Positions 54,179-63,805 of a stretch of DNA of 64,000 nucleotides are shown here, piece by piece. A model generated the notes under the pieces. That model saw only the letters and a program-made list of their open reading frames with translations, was not told where the DNA came from and searched no databases. Both the position numbers and the translations under genes were made by a program. Position 1 is the stretch's first letter; each line of letters opens with the position of its first letter. Source of the stretch: Thermoanaerobacterium saccharolyticum (GTDB lineage: Bacteria; Bacillota; Thermoanaerobacteria; Thermoanaerobacterales; Thermoanaerobacteraceae); contig NZ_BBKT01000032.1 of assembly GCF_000747665.1 (NCBI RefSeq), forward strand, positions 1 to 64,000. The letters are read 5' to 3'.

Positions 54179-54355
54179 TTATTTAGCAGTTTTCCCGCAA
54201 GACATGTATTCTACAATAAGCTTATCTAATTCCTGACTTATCTCAAGCGCTTTTGTCATGTCGACTATGTTTTTATTAAGCTCCTTCTTCAATAGCTTTA
54301 TCTTTTCTTCCACTGAATCATTTTTATAGTAATGTTCTTTTATAATCTTTGTCAT
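54179..54355 (-). CDS. Spo0E-like aspartyl-phosphate phosphatase family protein
   Basis: About 58 residues. The family motif SQELDKLIVEYM (S-x-x-L-D-x-L-I-x-x-Y) is intact, in a two-helix hairpin. Spo0E family members dephosphorylate Spo0A~P and delay sporulation. ATG at 54355 follows GGAGGAG. It has its own sigma-D promoter and stands at the head of the late flagellar genes, which would tie the sporulation decision to motility. Function is inferred from the motif only. Confidence 0.72.
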   Translation of the reverse strand: MTKIIKEHYYKNDSVEEKIKLLKKELNKNIVDMTKALEISQELDKLIVEYMSCGKTAK

Positions 54356-54397
54356 TTTCTCCTCCATATAAGCTATTGTAAATTACTTCATTTTTAT

Positions 54398-54424
54398 ATA
54401 TCGGCTCTAAAAAATTTTTTATTA
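54398..54424 (-). promoter_or_regulatory. Sigma-D promoter of the Spo0E-like gene
   Basis: On the minus strand TAAT (54421-54424), 15 bases, GCCGATAT (54398-54405), 43 bases before the ATG. Confidence 0.8.
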
Positions 54425-54499
54425 AATTTTTTTTCAAGATGATATAAATACTTCTATCTGAACGTATGTTTGTGTTATAATATTTTTGAGGTGTTTAAT

Positions 54500-55774
54500 A
54501 TGGATCTTCTCGAAAAGATAAGAATATTGGCTGATGCAGCAAAATACGATGTATCATGCTCATCCAGCGGAAGCGATAGAGAAAACAAAAATGGTGGAAT
54601 AGGAAACGCATCATTTTACGGAATATGCCACAGTTGGTCTGAAGATGGCAGGTGCATATCCCTTCTTAAAATACTTTTTACAAACATATGCATCTACGAT
54701 TGCTCATATTGTGTAAATAGATGTACAAATGACGTAGAAAGAGCATTATTCACACCAGATGAGCTTGCTGACATTACAATAAATTTTTATCGCAGAAATT
54801 ACATTGAAGGCTTGTTTTTAAGCTCGGCTGTCTACAAAAGCCCTGACTACACGATGGAGCTTCTCATTAAAACTGTCAAAAAACTGCGGGAGGAATACAA
54901 TTTTAACGGATACATACATTTAAAGGCTATTCCTGGTGCAGACGTAAATCTCATTAGACTGGCAGGTCTTTACGCAGACCGCATGAGCGTAAATATCGAG
55001 CTTCCATCCGAAAAATCTCTAAAGCTATTGGCGCCTCAAAAGACAAAAGAATCAATAATAAAGCCCATGAATTTCATACACAATCAATTGTTAGAAAAAA
55101 ATGAGTCAAAAAAGCTAATGCGCTATACAGATAAATTCGTGCCTGCAGGGCAGACAACACAGCTTATCATAGGTGCAACACCAGAAAGCGACAGGACCAT
55201 ATTAAAGCTTTCGGAAAATCTATATAAATATTATGATCTTAAAAGAGTGTATTACTCTGCATACATCCCTGTTTTTAATGGCAACAATATTTTAGGAGTG
55301 GCTTCGCCTCCTCTTTTAAGGGAGCACCGCTTGTATCAAGCTGATTGGCTTTTAAGGTATTACAATTTCAAAGCTGATGAGCTGTTGACTGAAGAAGAGC
55401 CAAATTTTGATATCTCACTTGATCCAAAAATCAACTGGGCTATGAAAAATTTAAATCTATTTCCTGTTGAAATCAACACTGCCGATTACAATATGCTTCT
55501 AAGAGTCCCCGGTATCGGCTTAAGGGCAGCAAAACGTATTGTAAAGGCACGAAAAGCAGCTCACTTAAGCTATGACTCCCTTAAAAATTTGGGCGTCGTA
55601 TTAAAAAGGGCAAAGTATTTTATAACATGCAATGGAAAATATTACGGTGAATGCAAAATAGAAACAGAGAAGATAAAAAATAAACTATCCACTAATAAGA
55701 ATCGCATTTTAGACGGACAAATCAGCATATTTGACATTGATAATTCTTTAAATAACCTACCAATAATAGTATGA
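54500..55774 (+). CDS. Putative DNA modification/repair radical SAM protein (TIGR03916 type)
   Basis: About 424 residues. The radical SAM motif CIYDCSYCVNR (CxxxCxxC, near residues 70-80) is preceded by the conserved SSSGSDRENKNGGIGNASFYGICHSW. The C-terminal part has a helix-hairpin-helix DNA-binding motif (NTADYNMLLRVPGIGLRAAKRIVKAR). This is the family found next to a DUF4130 protein, often with uracil-DNA glycosylase-like features, and thought to act in DNA repair. The partner gene starts 21 bases on. ATG at 54500 follows GAGGTG. The substrate is unknown. Confidence 0.88.
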   Translation: MDLLEKIRILADAAKYDVSCSSSGSDRENKNGGIGNASFYGICHSWSEDGRCISLLKILFTNICIYDCSYCVNRCTNDVERALFTPDELADITINFYRRNYIEGLFLSSAVYKSPDYTMELLIKTVKKLREEYNFNGYIHLKAIPGADVNLIRLAGLYADRMSVNIELPSEKSLKLLAPQKTKESIIKPMNFIHNQLLEKNESKKLMRYTDKFVPAGQTTQLIIGATPESDRTILKLSENLYKYYDLKRVYYSAYIPVFNGNNILGVASPPLLREHRLYQADWLLRYYNFKADELLTEEEPNFDISLDPKINWAMKNLNLFPVEINTADYNMLLRVPGIGLRAAKRIVKARKAAHLSYDSLKNLGVVLKRAKYFITCNGKYYGECKIETEKIKNKLSTNKNRILDGQISIFDIDNSLNNLPIIV

Positions 55775-55795
55775 CTTAGTTAGGAGAATCGATAT

Positions 55796-56530
55796 ATGGT
55801 AAACTATGTATTCGACGGGTCGTTTGATGGCCTCATGACTGTTGTATACGAGGCATATTACAGTCATCAACAACCTAATGATATTTTTTCTGGAAGCAAT
55901 CATCAAATAAACTTTCTTGGCCATGACGTATTCGTATCAACAGATATAGATAAATCTAATAAAGTACAAGATGCCATTGAGACAAAAATATCAAATGAAG
56001 CACTTAGAAACATTTACTACGTTTATCTCTCGGAGTTGGATTCGTCGTACATGTTGATATATAAATATATTAGATTAGGCTTTAAAATAGGCAAAAAATT
56101 AGACTACTTCATTCAAAATGACATAGTCCATGAAGTGACGAAATTAAGCCAAAGAGTAAAGCATGAAGCATACAAGATGATAGAATTAATCAGATTTAAA
56201 GAGGTCAAAAAAGGATTGTTTCTTGCAAAGATACATCCAGACTACAACGTGCTACCTATCATAATGCCTCACTTTGCTGAAAGGTTTCAAGATCAGTATT
56301 TCATAATACATGACGAAAAGAGGAGCTTATCGGCTGTATATGATAAAAAAGCATGGATAATCACTGACATACCTCTTGAAAATATATCTAAAGTTAAAGA
56401 CACAAAAAACTACGAAATCTTATGGAAAATATATCATAAAAGCATCGCAATAAAAGAAAGAAAAAATATGAAACTTCAGATGCAACACATGCCTAAAAAA
56501 TACTGGGATATGCTTACAGAAAAGCAGTAG
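55796..56530 (+). CDS. DUF4130 protein, partner of the radical SAM DNA repair family
   Basis: The 244-residue protein has the DUF4130 pattern: VNYVFDGSFDGLMTVVYEAY at the N terminus, RVKHEAYKMIELIRFKEVKKG and ALLKPHFADRF-like IMPHFAERFQDQYFIIHDEK, then MQHMPKKYWDMLTEK at the C terminus, a family ending. Members are always next to the radical SAM protein and may be a uracil-DNA-glycosylase-like or targeting subunit. Convergent with the NlpC/P60 gene, with stop codons adjacent. Confidence 0.88.
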   Translation: MVNYVFDGSFDGLMTVVYEAYYSHQQPNDIFSGSNHQINFLGHDVFVSTDIDKSNKVQDAIETKISNEALRNIYYVYLSELDSSYMLIYKYIRLGFKIGKKLDYFIQNDIVHEVTKLSQRVKHEAYKMIELIRFKEVKKGLFLAKIHPDYNVLPIIMPHFAERFQDQYFIIHDEKRSLSAVYDKKAWIITDIPLENISKVKDTKNYEILWKIYHKSIAIKERKNMKLQMQHMPKKYWDMLTEKQ

Positions 56531-57832
56531 TCACATTCCAAATTGCACTGATTTAATAATCCTCTCTAAAAACATCTTTCCATCCGCCGTAATAAGAAGT
56601 GATGATGTGACCATGACTTCATTAACTGGTATAAAGTCATACTTGTCACCGTTTCTCTCTGCATATCCAGTAAAGTCGTGTATGATGTATGGCACCCCAC
56701 CATCTATTCCAACAAACATCATAGCATGACCCGGCATATATAAAGCTGCACCATGCTTTATGCCTTTAAAAGCTTCAATTCTATCGATTAATGACAAGTC
56801 ATCAGAAAACTGATGTACTATTCCGGGACATCTTTCTTGCTCATCAGCATTTCTGGGTAGTCTAAACCCAAATGTCTTGTAGATGTGCATGATAAGGCTG
56901 GAGCAATCCCTGCCATTAAAGCTATCGCCCCATCCATATCTATCGCCAATAAGTTTAAACGCCTGATTTAAAATATTTGCCCTCGTGTATGGAACATATC
57001 CTTGATGGACATCTTCTTTCATCGATATAAGGCCGTCTTTAAAGACTAGGTTGCCTTTATCATCCCTTGAAGGCAGCTTTACCACATAATTGCCATAAGT
57101 AGATTGATTACCTATAGTATCAGGCATATCCTTTTCCAGTGGTACTCTCGTCCCCATGTCAAGCTGGATTTCAGATACATCATCATCGTATGGGTTTGAC
57201 TGCGTCCTTACGCGATTTCCTGTAACAACTATGAAATCATCTGTATCAAGATAGTCAAATACTTCTTCTTTATTTTTTGCAATTGCTATATCAGTAACTT
57301 TAGCCCAACCTTTGTAGTTGTACATCTGTACAAAATACCACTTTTTATCTTTACTTTCATGAAGTACTATAACAGGCTCTATCGCTTGACACGATGTTTC
57401 TTGAAATCTATCAAATTCGATATCGCCTTTTCTGCTGTATACTGCTATTTCCGTAGGAAAGCTTCTAATAGATGTCTTTCTTATGGTAATGCCGTACTGT
57501 ACAGGATTGACTTCTTTTATTTCAGTGATATTTAAATTATCAGCTATATGATGGTAAAAATCGCTTTTCACTACTTCACCATTTCCAAAGTACATCTCTT
57601 TTTCTGGCAACTTATATTCCTTTATCAAAGACAGCAATTCATCGTAAGTAAAACTATCCCTATAGCTTCTTAAATCATAGACGCTATCGCATTTTTCCAC
57701 AATCTTTTGATTGAACTTTATAATATCATCTTGCATCATTATAAGGTGATCCCTATCAGGTATCTTCTCTATCCAGTATTCAGCATCAAGCATCTCAGAC
57801 TTTGTTCCGGGTATAATATGAAACACCCCCAC
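56531..57832 (-). CDS. NlpC/P60 family peptidoglycan endopeptidase with SH3-like domains
   Basis: The 433-residue protein has an N-terminal helical region, one or two SH3-like domains (VQYGITIRKTSIRSFPTEIA; VVTGNRVRTQSNPYDDDVSE) and a C-terminal NlpC/P60 domain with the catalytic Cys in WGDSFNGRDCSSLIMHIY and His in YMPGHAMMFVGIDGG. The layout matches YkfC-like gamma-D-glutamyl-L-diamino acid endopeptidases that recycle wall peptides. No signal peptide is evident, which fits a cytoplasmic recycling enzyme. The GTG start at 57832 is uncertain; later starts are possible. Confidence 0.82.
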   Translation of the reverse strand: MGVFHIIPGTKSEMLDAEYWIEKIPDRDHLIMMQDDIIKFNQKIVEKCDSVYDLRSYRDSFTYDELLSLIKEYKLPEKEMYFGNGEVVKSDFYHHIADNLNITEIKEVNPVQYGITIRKTSIRSFPTEIAVYSRKGDIEFDRFQETSCQAIEPVIVLHESKDKKWYFVQMYNYKGWAKVTDIAIAKNKEEVFDYLDTDDFIVVTGNRVRTQSNPYDDDVSEIQLDMGTRVPLEKDMPDTIGNQSTYGNYVVKLPSRDDKGNLVFKDGLISMKEDVHQGYVPYTRANILNQAFKLIGDRYGWGDSFNGRDCSSLIMHIYKTFGFRLPRNADEQERCPGIVHQFSDDLSLIDRIEAFKGIKHGAALYMPGHAMMFVGIDGGVPYIIHDFTGYAERNGDKYDFIPVNEVMVTSSLLITADGKMFLERIIKSVQFGM

Positions 57833-57984
57833 ATGTTATTTTTGGTCTATTAATTTATTATTAGATATGCAAAAATAGTTATATATATTACAAAAATATG
57901 AACACTATGCACAACTAATTAATTTTTATATGCTTAATTATTCATAGTATAGCAATCAAATTTTTTTAAATATTTAACACTACA

Positions 57985-58677
57985 TTAGTTTAAATTTGAC
58001 CTCATCAAAGCTTCAGCAATTATAAAATCCATCTCATCATCAATATCTATAGAATTTTCTTTTGCCATTATAAAAGCATAGCACTTTTCACTATATATAT
58101 TTTCCGTAGACATAAGATAATTAGTTTTTACTATGTATAACGCTCCATTTATTCGATAGTATTTAGGTAAAAGTTGCCGTGGACTCTTTATCAGCTCTTC
58201 TTTTATAAAATTTTGAAGCGATTCATCTTCAGGTAATGTATTGCACCATAATGGTGAATGGTCAACTTCACATACAGCAACTACAGCATTAGCGTTTTTT
58301 CTTCTCATCTGGTCATATCCATTAATAATATCATAATGTTTCCTTAGTGGTGATGTTGGTTGCAATAAAGCAACTGTATCAAATTCCTTACCAAGTTTTT
58401 TATAATTAAGCAATGCATCTTTAACAACATCCCAAGAAGATATATTATCCGTTGCTAATTCCTTATTCCTCAAAAATGGAACACTGGCACCAAATTCTTG
58501 CGCAATTTTAGCATATTCAATAGAATCTGTTGATACAAATATTTCATCAAATAAACCAGATTTTTGAGCAGCTTCAATTGTATATGATATTAACGGTTTG
58601 CCATTAAGTAATCTAATGTTTTTATTCTTTAAACCCTTAGATCCACTTCTTGCTGGAATTATTGCTATATTTCTCAC
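57985..58677 (-). CDS. CMP-nonulosonate (legionaminate/neuraminate) cytidylyltransferase
   Basis: The 230-residue protein has the NeuA/LegF pattern: IAIIPARSGSKGLKNKNIRL, LISYTIEAAQKSGLFDEIFV, ALLQPTSPLRKHYDI and DIDDEMDFIIAEALM. It activates the nine-carbon sugar as CMP derivative for glycosylation. It overlaps the epimerase gene by 4 bases and is the last gene of the operon. Sialate versus legionaminate is decided by the operon context, which favours legionaminate. Confidence 0.9.
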   Translation of the reverse strand: MRNIAIIPARSGSKGLKNKNIRLLNGKPLISYTIEAAQKSGLFDEIFVSTDSIEYAKIAQEFGASVPFLRNKELATDNISSWDVVKDALLNYKKLGKEFDTVALLQPTSPLRKHYDIINGYDQMRRKNANAVVAVCEVDHSPLWCNTLPEDESLQNFIKEELIKSPRQLLPKYYRINGALYIVKTNYLMSTENIYSEKCYAFIMAKENSIDIDDEMDFIIAEALMRSNLN

Positions 58678-59843
58678 TCACATACCTCCAGATCATAAAA
58701 CTTTTTCTTAAGATTAATCTTATCTCCTAATAAAAAATCTTTTAAAACTTCAACTATTTTTATTGATGTATTGCCATCACCATATGGGTTTATAGTATTT
58801 CTTGATTTATTCTTAAATTCTTCTGTTAACGCTAGATTAATTGCTCTATCAATTTCTTCAGTAATAGGTTCACAGTTAATAACACTAGTTGCTTGCAGTC
58901 TTCCTTTTTGGCGATCCCCAATATTAATAGTTGGTATACCAAAACTTGGAGCTTCTATCAATCCGCTCGAAGAATTTCCAATAACCATTGAACTATATTT
59001 TACTGCACTTAAATATCTTTTTGTACCTAACGATTCAAATGATATGGCATTATCACTCTCTGCTACAAATTCATCAATTTTCTTATTAATAATACGTCCG
59101 TCTACATCAGCATTTGCTTTTGTAAATATGAATTTCATATCTTTATGTTTTTTACATGCATCCAGCAATGCTTCAAACTGATTAGCTGAGGTACTTTCAT
59201 CTAATGTCGCTGGGTGAAATGTTACAATGGCATAAGGTTTATCTAACTTATAATTAATTGCTTTTTCAAGTTCTGACTTACTCATAAGCTGTTCATTGAG
59301 AATATTTTCAATACCAATAGCTCCAACGCAAAAAACACGTTCAGGATTTTCTCCAAGTTGGATTACACGCTTTCGATATTCGTCTGTACTTGTAAAATGT
59401 AAATAGCTAAGTTTTGTAATTGCATGACGTATAGATTCGTCTATAGCACCTTCTGTTGTTTCTCCGCCATAGAGATGTGCAATAGGTATTCTTTGATTCA
59501 TAGCTACACAACAAACAGCTAATGTTTCATATCTATCACCAAGAACAACTAATAGATCAGGATTTAACTTACTAAAATAATCTGCAAAACTTATCATAGC
59601 TAATCCCATTGATTTACTAATTGCTGATGGCGTATCAGCACTCAATAATATCTCTATTTTCTCATCAATATCAACTCCATCTTGTTCAATTTCTTTATAT
59701 GTCAGACCAAATTCTGGTGACAAATGAGCGCCTGTAACAACAATACGCACATCAAAATCCGGAACTTCTTTCAATTTTTTAATTATTGGCTTTAATAATC
59801 CATATTCCGCTCTTGTTGCTGTTAATATACTTATCTTTTTCAT
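58674..59843 (-). CDS. Hydrolysing NDP-sugar 2-epimerase (NeuC/LegG type)
   Basis: The 389-residue GT-B fold enzyme starts KKISILTATRAEYGLLKPII and has LLVVLGDRYETLAVCCVAMN, HLYGGETTEGAIDESIRHAI and GNSSSGLIEAPSFGIPTINI, all typical of NeuC. It releases the hexosamine as a 2-epimer (for legionaminate, 2,4-diacetamido-2,4,6-trideoxymannose). Its ATG overlaps the synthase gene's stop codon (ATGA). Confidence 0.92.
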   Translation of the reverse strand: MKKISILTATRAEYGLLKPIIKKLKEVPDFDVRIVVTGAHLSPEFGLTYKEIEQDGVDIDEKIEILLSADTPSAISKSMGLAMISFADYFSKLNPDLLVVLGDRYETLAVCCVAMNQRIPIAHLYGGETTEGAIDESIRHAITKLSYLHFTSTDEYRKRVIQLGENPERVFCVGAIGIENILNEQLMSKSELEKAINYKLDKPYAIVTFHPATLDESTSANQFEALLDACKKHKDMKFIFTKANADVDGRIINKKIDEFVAESDNAISFESLGTKRYLSAVKYSSMVIGNSSSGLIEAPSFGIPTINIGDRQKGRLQATSVINCEPITEEIDRAINLALTEEFKNKSRNTINPYGDGNTSIKIVEVLKDFLLGDKINLKKKFYDLEVCE

Positions 59844-60843
59844 AATTCGATCAACTCATCTTCTTTAAAATCTCTCACTGCAGTCTTCCCCAAAACTTCA
59901 AACCATTTCATTGGACTTATTCCATTGCCTGGCCTTTTAACTGTTATATTTTCCTCAGTAAAAATCTCTCCTTTTTTTATATCACGTTTTGCAATTATGC
60001 TTTTTCTTGCAATTGTAATGTTTTTTTATTTCAGATTCTGTAGGTCTTTTTATGCCATCTCCCAATGCAGATTCTACATTTCTAATAGCCTGAACCATTG
60101 CTTTTAATTCATCAGGCTCTAAGCTGGCTTTATGATCAGGACCTTCCATATTTCTGTCAAGTGTAAAGTGCTTCTCTATAACTGCAGCTCCCATGGCAAC
60201 TGCAGCTATCGGTATTTCAATGCCCTTTGTATGATCAGAATAACCTACATTTACTTTAAATCTTTCTCTTAATGTTTTCATAGCTCTTAAATTTACATCT
60301 TTATATGGTGCTGGATACTCAGTAGTACAGTGAAGTAATGTAATCTCACCACTGCCGTTTTGTCTCAGAATATTTATGGCTGCTTCTATTTCATCTAAAG
60401 TGCTCATTCCTGTAGACATTATTATAGGCTTGTTCGTCTGTGCAATCTTAATTAAATATGGCAAATTTGTTATTTCTCCTGATGGAATTTTAAATACATC
60501 TATATTTAGCTCATTTAAAAACTCAATACTATCTAAATCAAATGGAGTTGACATAAAGTTTATCTCAACCTCATCACAATATTTTTTTAATTCTTTAAAG
60601 TCTTTATATGGTAATTCTAATTTTTTTACCATATCCAACTGAGTATCACTTTCTCCAGTAGTCTCTTTTTGGTATTCTGCCTTTTGCGCAAATTTTGATA
60701 TCACTTTTTCTGACTTAAAAGTCTGAAATTTTACAGCATCTGCACCAGCTTCTTTTGCCACATCTATGAGCTTTTTTGCAAGATTAATATCACCATTATG
60801 GTTTACACCTGCTTCTGCTATAATAAATATTTTTTTTCTCCAT
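59840..60843 (-). CDS. Nonulosonate synthase (NeuB/LegI), two frame breaks
   Basis: The enzyme condenses phosphoenolpyruvate with the six-carbon sugar. The ATG at 60843 with an eight-T run (60830-60837) reads out of frame; with seven it is MEKKIFIIAEAGVNHNGDIN. The second break is a seven-T run at 60021-60027: with six it continues EIKNITIARKSIIAKRDIKK and the C-terminal antifreeze-like SAF domain, to a stop at 59840. Conserved regions: DAVKFQTFKSEKVIS, KIPSGEITNLPYLIK, LLHCTTEYPAPYKDVN, VGYSDHTKGIEIPI and EKHFTLDRNMEGPDHKAS. Full length about 333 as expected. Confidence 0.88.
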
Positions 60844-60856
60844 ATATAAACCACCC

Positions 60857-61528
60857 TTACTTAATGCGCTTTGCTGGAACACCTACAACAGTACTATTTT
60901 CTTCAACGTCTTTAACCACTACTGCTCCAGATCCAACGATCGCATTATTACCAATTTTGATCTGTTGTAATATCTTTGCCCCTGTCCCAATTAAACAATT
61001 ATTATTAATGATTACATTTCCAGATACAGCTACCAACGGATTTATTACATTAAAATCTTTAATTTCCGTATCATGTCCAATTGTAGAATTTAAATTTATT
61101 AAGTTGAAGTTACCAATCTTTATATTACAAGTCAAATTAACTCCTGATGTTATTATATTCCCAACACCCAATTCCACATTATTTACATCAAATTTTACAT
61201 TTGGATGAATAATATTGGGATATACTGCATTTTCAGTATATTTAATTTTATTATATATAATTGATTTTATTTTTGGATTTCCTATTGGAATAACAATTCC
61301 TATTACCGGAAATGAATCAGAATATTCTCTTATTTTATCGTCACACGTTACAACTTTAAAACCATCAATTATTTCTTTTCCAATCTTTGAGGCATCATCT
61401 TCTACAAATCCAAGAAAATCATAAATTTGTTGAGACTGATGTATATTAATTTGTTTAATAAGATTATATGTTTCTTTAGAAATTCCTCCGCTTCCAAAAA
61501 TTAATAACGGTAATCCATTCCATTTCAT
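60857..61528 (-). CDS. Nonulosonate-operon acetyltransferase (NeuD/PglD-like)
   Basis: The 223-residue protein has an N-terminal Rossmann-like region ([20 protein letters not shown]) and a left-handed beta-helix of hexapeptide repeats ([37 protein letters not shown]). This NeuD/PglD architecture N- or O-acetylates UDP-4-amino sugars or sialic acids. In a legionaminate operon (with LegB and LegC) it would be the 4-amino N-acetyltransferase (LegH). Confidence 0.85.
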   Translation of the reverse strand: MKWNGLPLLIFGSGGISKETYNLIKQINIHQSQQIYDFLGFVEDDASKIGKEIIDGFKVVTCDDKIREYSDSFPVIGIVIPIGNPKIKSIIYNKIKYTENAVYPNIIHPNVKFDVNNVELGVGNIITSGVNLTCNIKIGNFNLINLNSTIGHDTEIKDFNVINPLVAVSGNVIINNNCLIGTGAKILQQIKIGNNAIVGSGAVVVKDVEENSTVVGVPAKRIK

Positions 61529-61534
61529 ATTTAT

Positions 61535-62596
61535 CTAACCATCCTCTCGTTCTAACCTTCTTCTCATTTCTTCCATTTCATTAAACTGACCCATATCCAT
61601 CCATGAATGTTCACTTATTGGATATACACCTATTCTTTCTCCTTTATCTTTATATTTTTGTATAATATCAGGAAAGTTTATTGCATAGTTTTCTTCTAAT
61701 TCTTCTATAACCCTAGGTTCTACAACATACATTCCTGTGTTTGTAAAAAAAGAAAGCTTAGGCTTTTCTTTTATCTTCTCTATGTCACCATTCTCACCTA
61801 TCTCAATCACTCCATAAGGTATTTGAATATTTTTTAATGAACAAACCATTGTAATTATATAGTTTCTTTCTTTATGAAATTTATAAATCTTTTCATAATC
61901 TTCATCAATGAGAATATCACAATTTGAAAGTATAAAGGTCTCATTAATCTTTCCTTTAAGCAAGCTTAGCCCGCCACCTGTACCTAAAGGTTTACTTTCA
62001 TCTATATAATTAATAATATAATCTTTATCTATTTCATTAAAATAAGCCTTTATCATATTTTTTTTATAATTTACAATTAAAAAAAAGTCATTGCAGCCAT
62101 ATTTATGAAATCTATTTATTATATGTTCTGCAATAGGTATTTCCCCAATTGGAATTAACGGTTTTGGTAAAATCTTAGTATATGGATACAGTCTCGTTCC
62201 AAATCCACCTGCCATAATAACTACTGGTACATTTAGCGCTTTTCTAATTCCAACTTCATCATCATTTAATAAAACAATCGAGACAATGTCATTTTTTTCA
62301 TTTAAAATTGGTAATGCTTCAATAAAGTATTTTTTCATATATGCTTTAGCTTTATCCTTATCTTTTTCATATATAAATTTAGGATTGTAATTCGCAATAT
62401 CTTTAACTTTGGCATCAAGATTTCCTTTTTTAAGAATCCATCTTCTAATATCTCCATCTGTTATAGCTGCAACAAATTGTCCTTCTCTAACAACAAAAAG
62501 AACTTTCTTTGCTACTTTATCTAATTGCTCCATAGCTTCAATCATTGTACATTCTTCATCAATTAAAAAATCTTTAACATCCAACATATTCATATT
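61535..62596 (-). CDS. CBS-domain sugar nucleotidyltransferase (PtmE-like)
   Basis: About 353 residues: two CBS motifs at the N terminus (DEECTMIEAMEQLDKVAKKV, IVSIVLLNDDEVGIRKAL) and a nucleotidyltransferase domain with VVIMAGGFGTRLYPYTKILP and KPLIPIGEIPIAEHII. This fusion is PtmE, which makes GDP-glucosamine at the entry of the Campylobacter legionaminate pathway. An ATG at 62596 is preferred over a start at 62614. Its presence argues for legionaminate over plain sialate. Confidence 0.87.
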   Translation of the reverse strand, partial: NMNMLDVKDFLIDEECTMIEAMEQLDKVAKKVLFVVREGQFVAAITDGDIRRWILKKGNLDAKVKDIANYNPKFIYEKDKDKAKAYMKKYFIEALPILNEKNDIVSIVLLNDDEVGIRKALNVPVVIMAGGFGTRLYPYTKILPKPLIPIGEIPIAEHIINRFHKYGCNDFFLIVNYKKNMIKAYFNEIDKDYIINYIDESKPLGTGGGLSLLKGKINETFILSNCDILIDEDYEKIYKFHKERNYIITMVCSLKNIQIPYGVIEIGENGDIEKIKEKPKLSFFTNTGMYVVEPRVIEELEENYAINFPDIIQKYKDKGERIGVYPISEHSWMDMGQFNEMEEMRRRLEREDG

Positions 62597-62617
62597 CACC
62601 TTCTTCACAACCATATT

Positions 62618-63790
62618 CTATGCTTTCCCGGGATTCATAAGGCATTCAACAACATATAATACATCTTCCATACTTAAATTAGAACTGCAAGGAATATTAA
62701 CAACATGTTCAAGATACTTCTTTGCTTTTTCTATTTTATATTTTTGATTGTCTAGATATGGTTTCTGATCACTAATTAATCCCCATATTGGTCGTGATTG
62801 AATTCCTCTTGATGATAAATAGTTAATAACTTGGTCTCTATTAAGAGGATATGGCTTGTCGCAATACATAGCATAAAACCAATAATTTGGTCTTATAATA
62901 TCTCTGAAGTTCAAAATTGTCAGTCCTTGTATTGCCTTCAATTTTTCTTTATATAATTTATAATTCTTTTCTTTTACTGCAATAAAGCTTTCAAGCTGTT
63001 CAAGTTGAGCAAGCCCTAATGCGGCTTGTAGATTTGTCATTCTATAGTTATAGCCAATTTCATCATGAGTATAATAAAGTTCATCACTTTTTGCTTGTGT
63101 TGTAAGATGTTTGGCTCTTTTGAGTAATTCTTTATCATTCGAAACTATCATACCACCCCCACCTGTGGTAATGATTTTATTTCCATTAAATGAATAAACA
63201 CCTACTGTTCCAATAGTTCCTGCAAATTTACCTCTATATTTCCCCTCAATATAATAAGTTCCCAAAGCTTCAGTAGCATCTTCAATTACTTTCAAATTGT
63301 ATTTATCTGCAATTTCCATTATTTTTTCCATATCGGCCATATTTCCAAATACATGTACAACTACTATTGCTTTTATATGTTTCTTAGTTTTATTGTTGAT
63401 TAATTTACCATTTATAAAACTACATTCATTATTACAGAACTCTGATAGTTTGTCGGGATCCATAGTAAGGGAATCATCACAGTCCATAAATATTGGTTCT
63501 GCGCCAATATACTTAACTGGATTAACTGCGGCAATAAAAGTTAGCGTAGGTACGATTACCTCATCATCTTTTGTTACACCACAAACTAAAAGTGCAATAT
63601 GTAATCCAGATGTTCCATTTTGGCAGGAAACAGCACCTTTTACATTAACATACGCTGCAATTTTTTCTTCAAATTCATTGACATATGGTCCACTTGTAGA
63701 TACCCATTCAGTTTTTATTGCTTTAGTTACATATTCTAACTCTTTCCCTTTCAAATTTGGTACAGATAGAGGAATAAATTTTTGACTCAT
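62618..63790 (-). CDS. PLP-dependent sugar aminotransferase (LegC-like)
   Basis: About 390 residues of the DegT/DnrJ/EryC1 family: IPLSVPNLKGKELEYVTKAI, VSCQNGTSGLHIALLVCGV, FIAAVNPVKYIGAEPIFMD, VIEDATEALGTYY and the PLP lysine in YSFNGNKIITTGGGGMI. LegC aminates the 4-keto-6-deoxy sugar made by LegB. The ATG at 63790 gives the normal family N terminus (MSQKFIPLSV). Confidence 0.9.
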   Translation of the reverse strand: MSQKFIPLSVPNLKGKELEYVTKAIKTEWVSTSGPYVNEFEEKIAAYVNVKGAVSCQNGTSGLHIALLVCGVTKDDEVIVPTLTFIAAVNPVKYIGAEPIFMDCDDSLTMDPDKLSEFCNNECSFINGKLINNKTKKHIKAIVVVHVFGNMADMEKIMEIADKYNLKVIEDATEALGTYYIEGKYRGKFAGTIGTVGVYSFNGNKIITTGGGGMIVSNDKELLKRAKHLTTQAKSDELYYTHDEIGYNYRMTNLQAALGLAQLEQLESFIAVKEKNYKLYKEKLKAIQGLTILNFRDIIRPNYWFYAMYCDKPYPLNRDQVINYLSSRGIQSRPIWGLISDQKPYLDNQKYKIEKAKKYLEHVVNIPCSSNLSMEDVLYVVECLMNPGKA

Positions 63791-63805
63791 AATTATCATT
63801 CCTAT

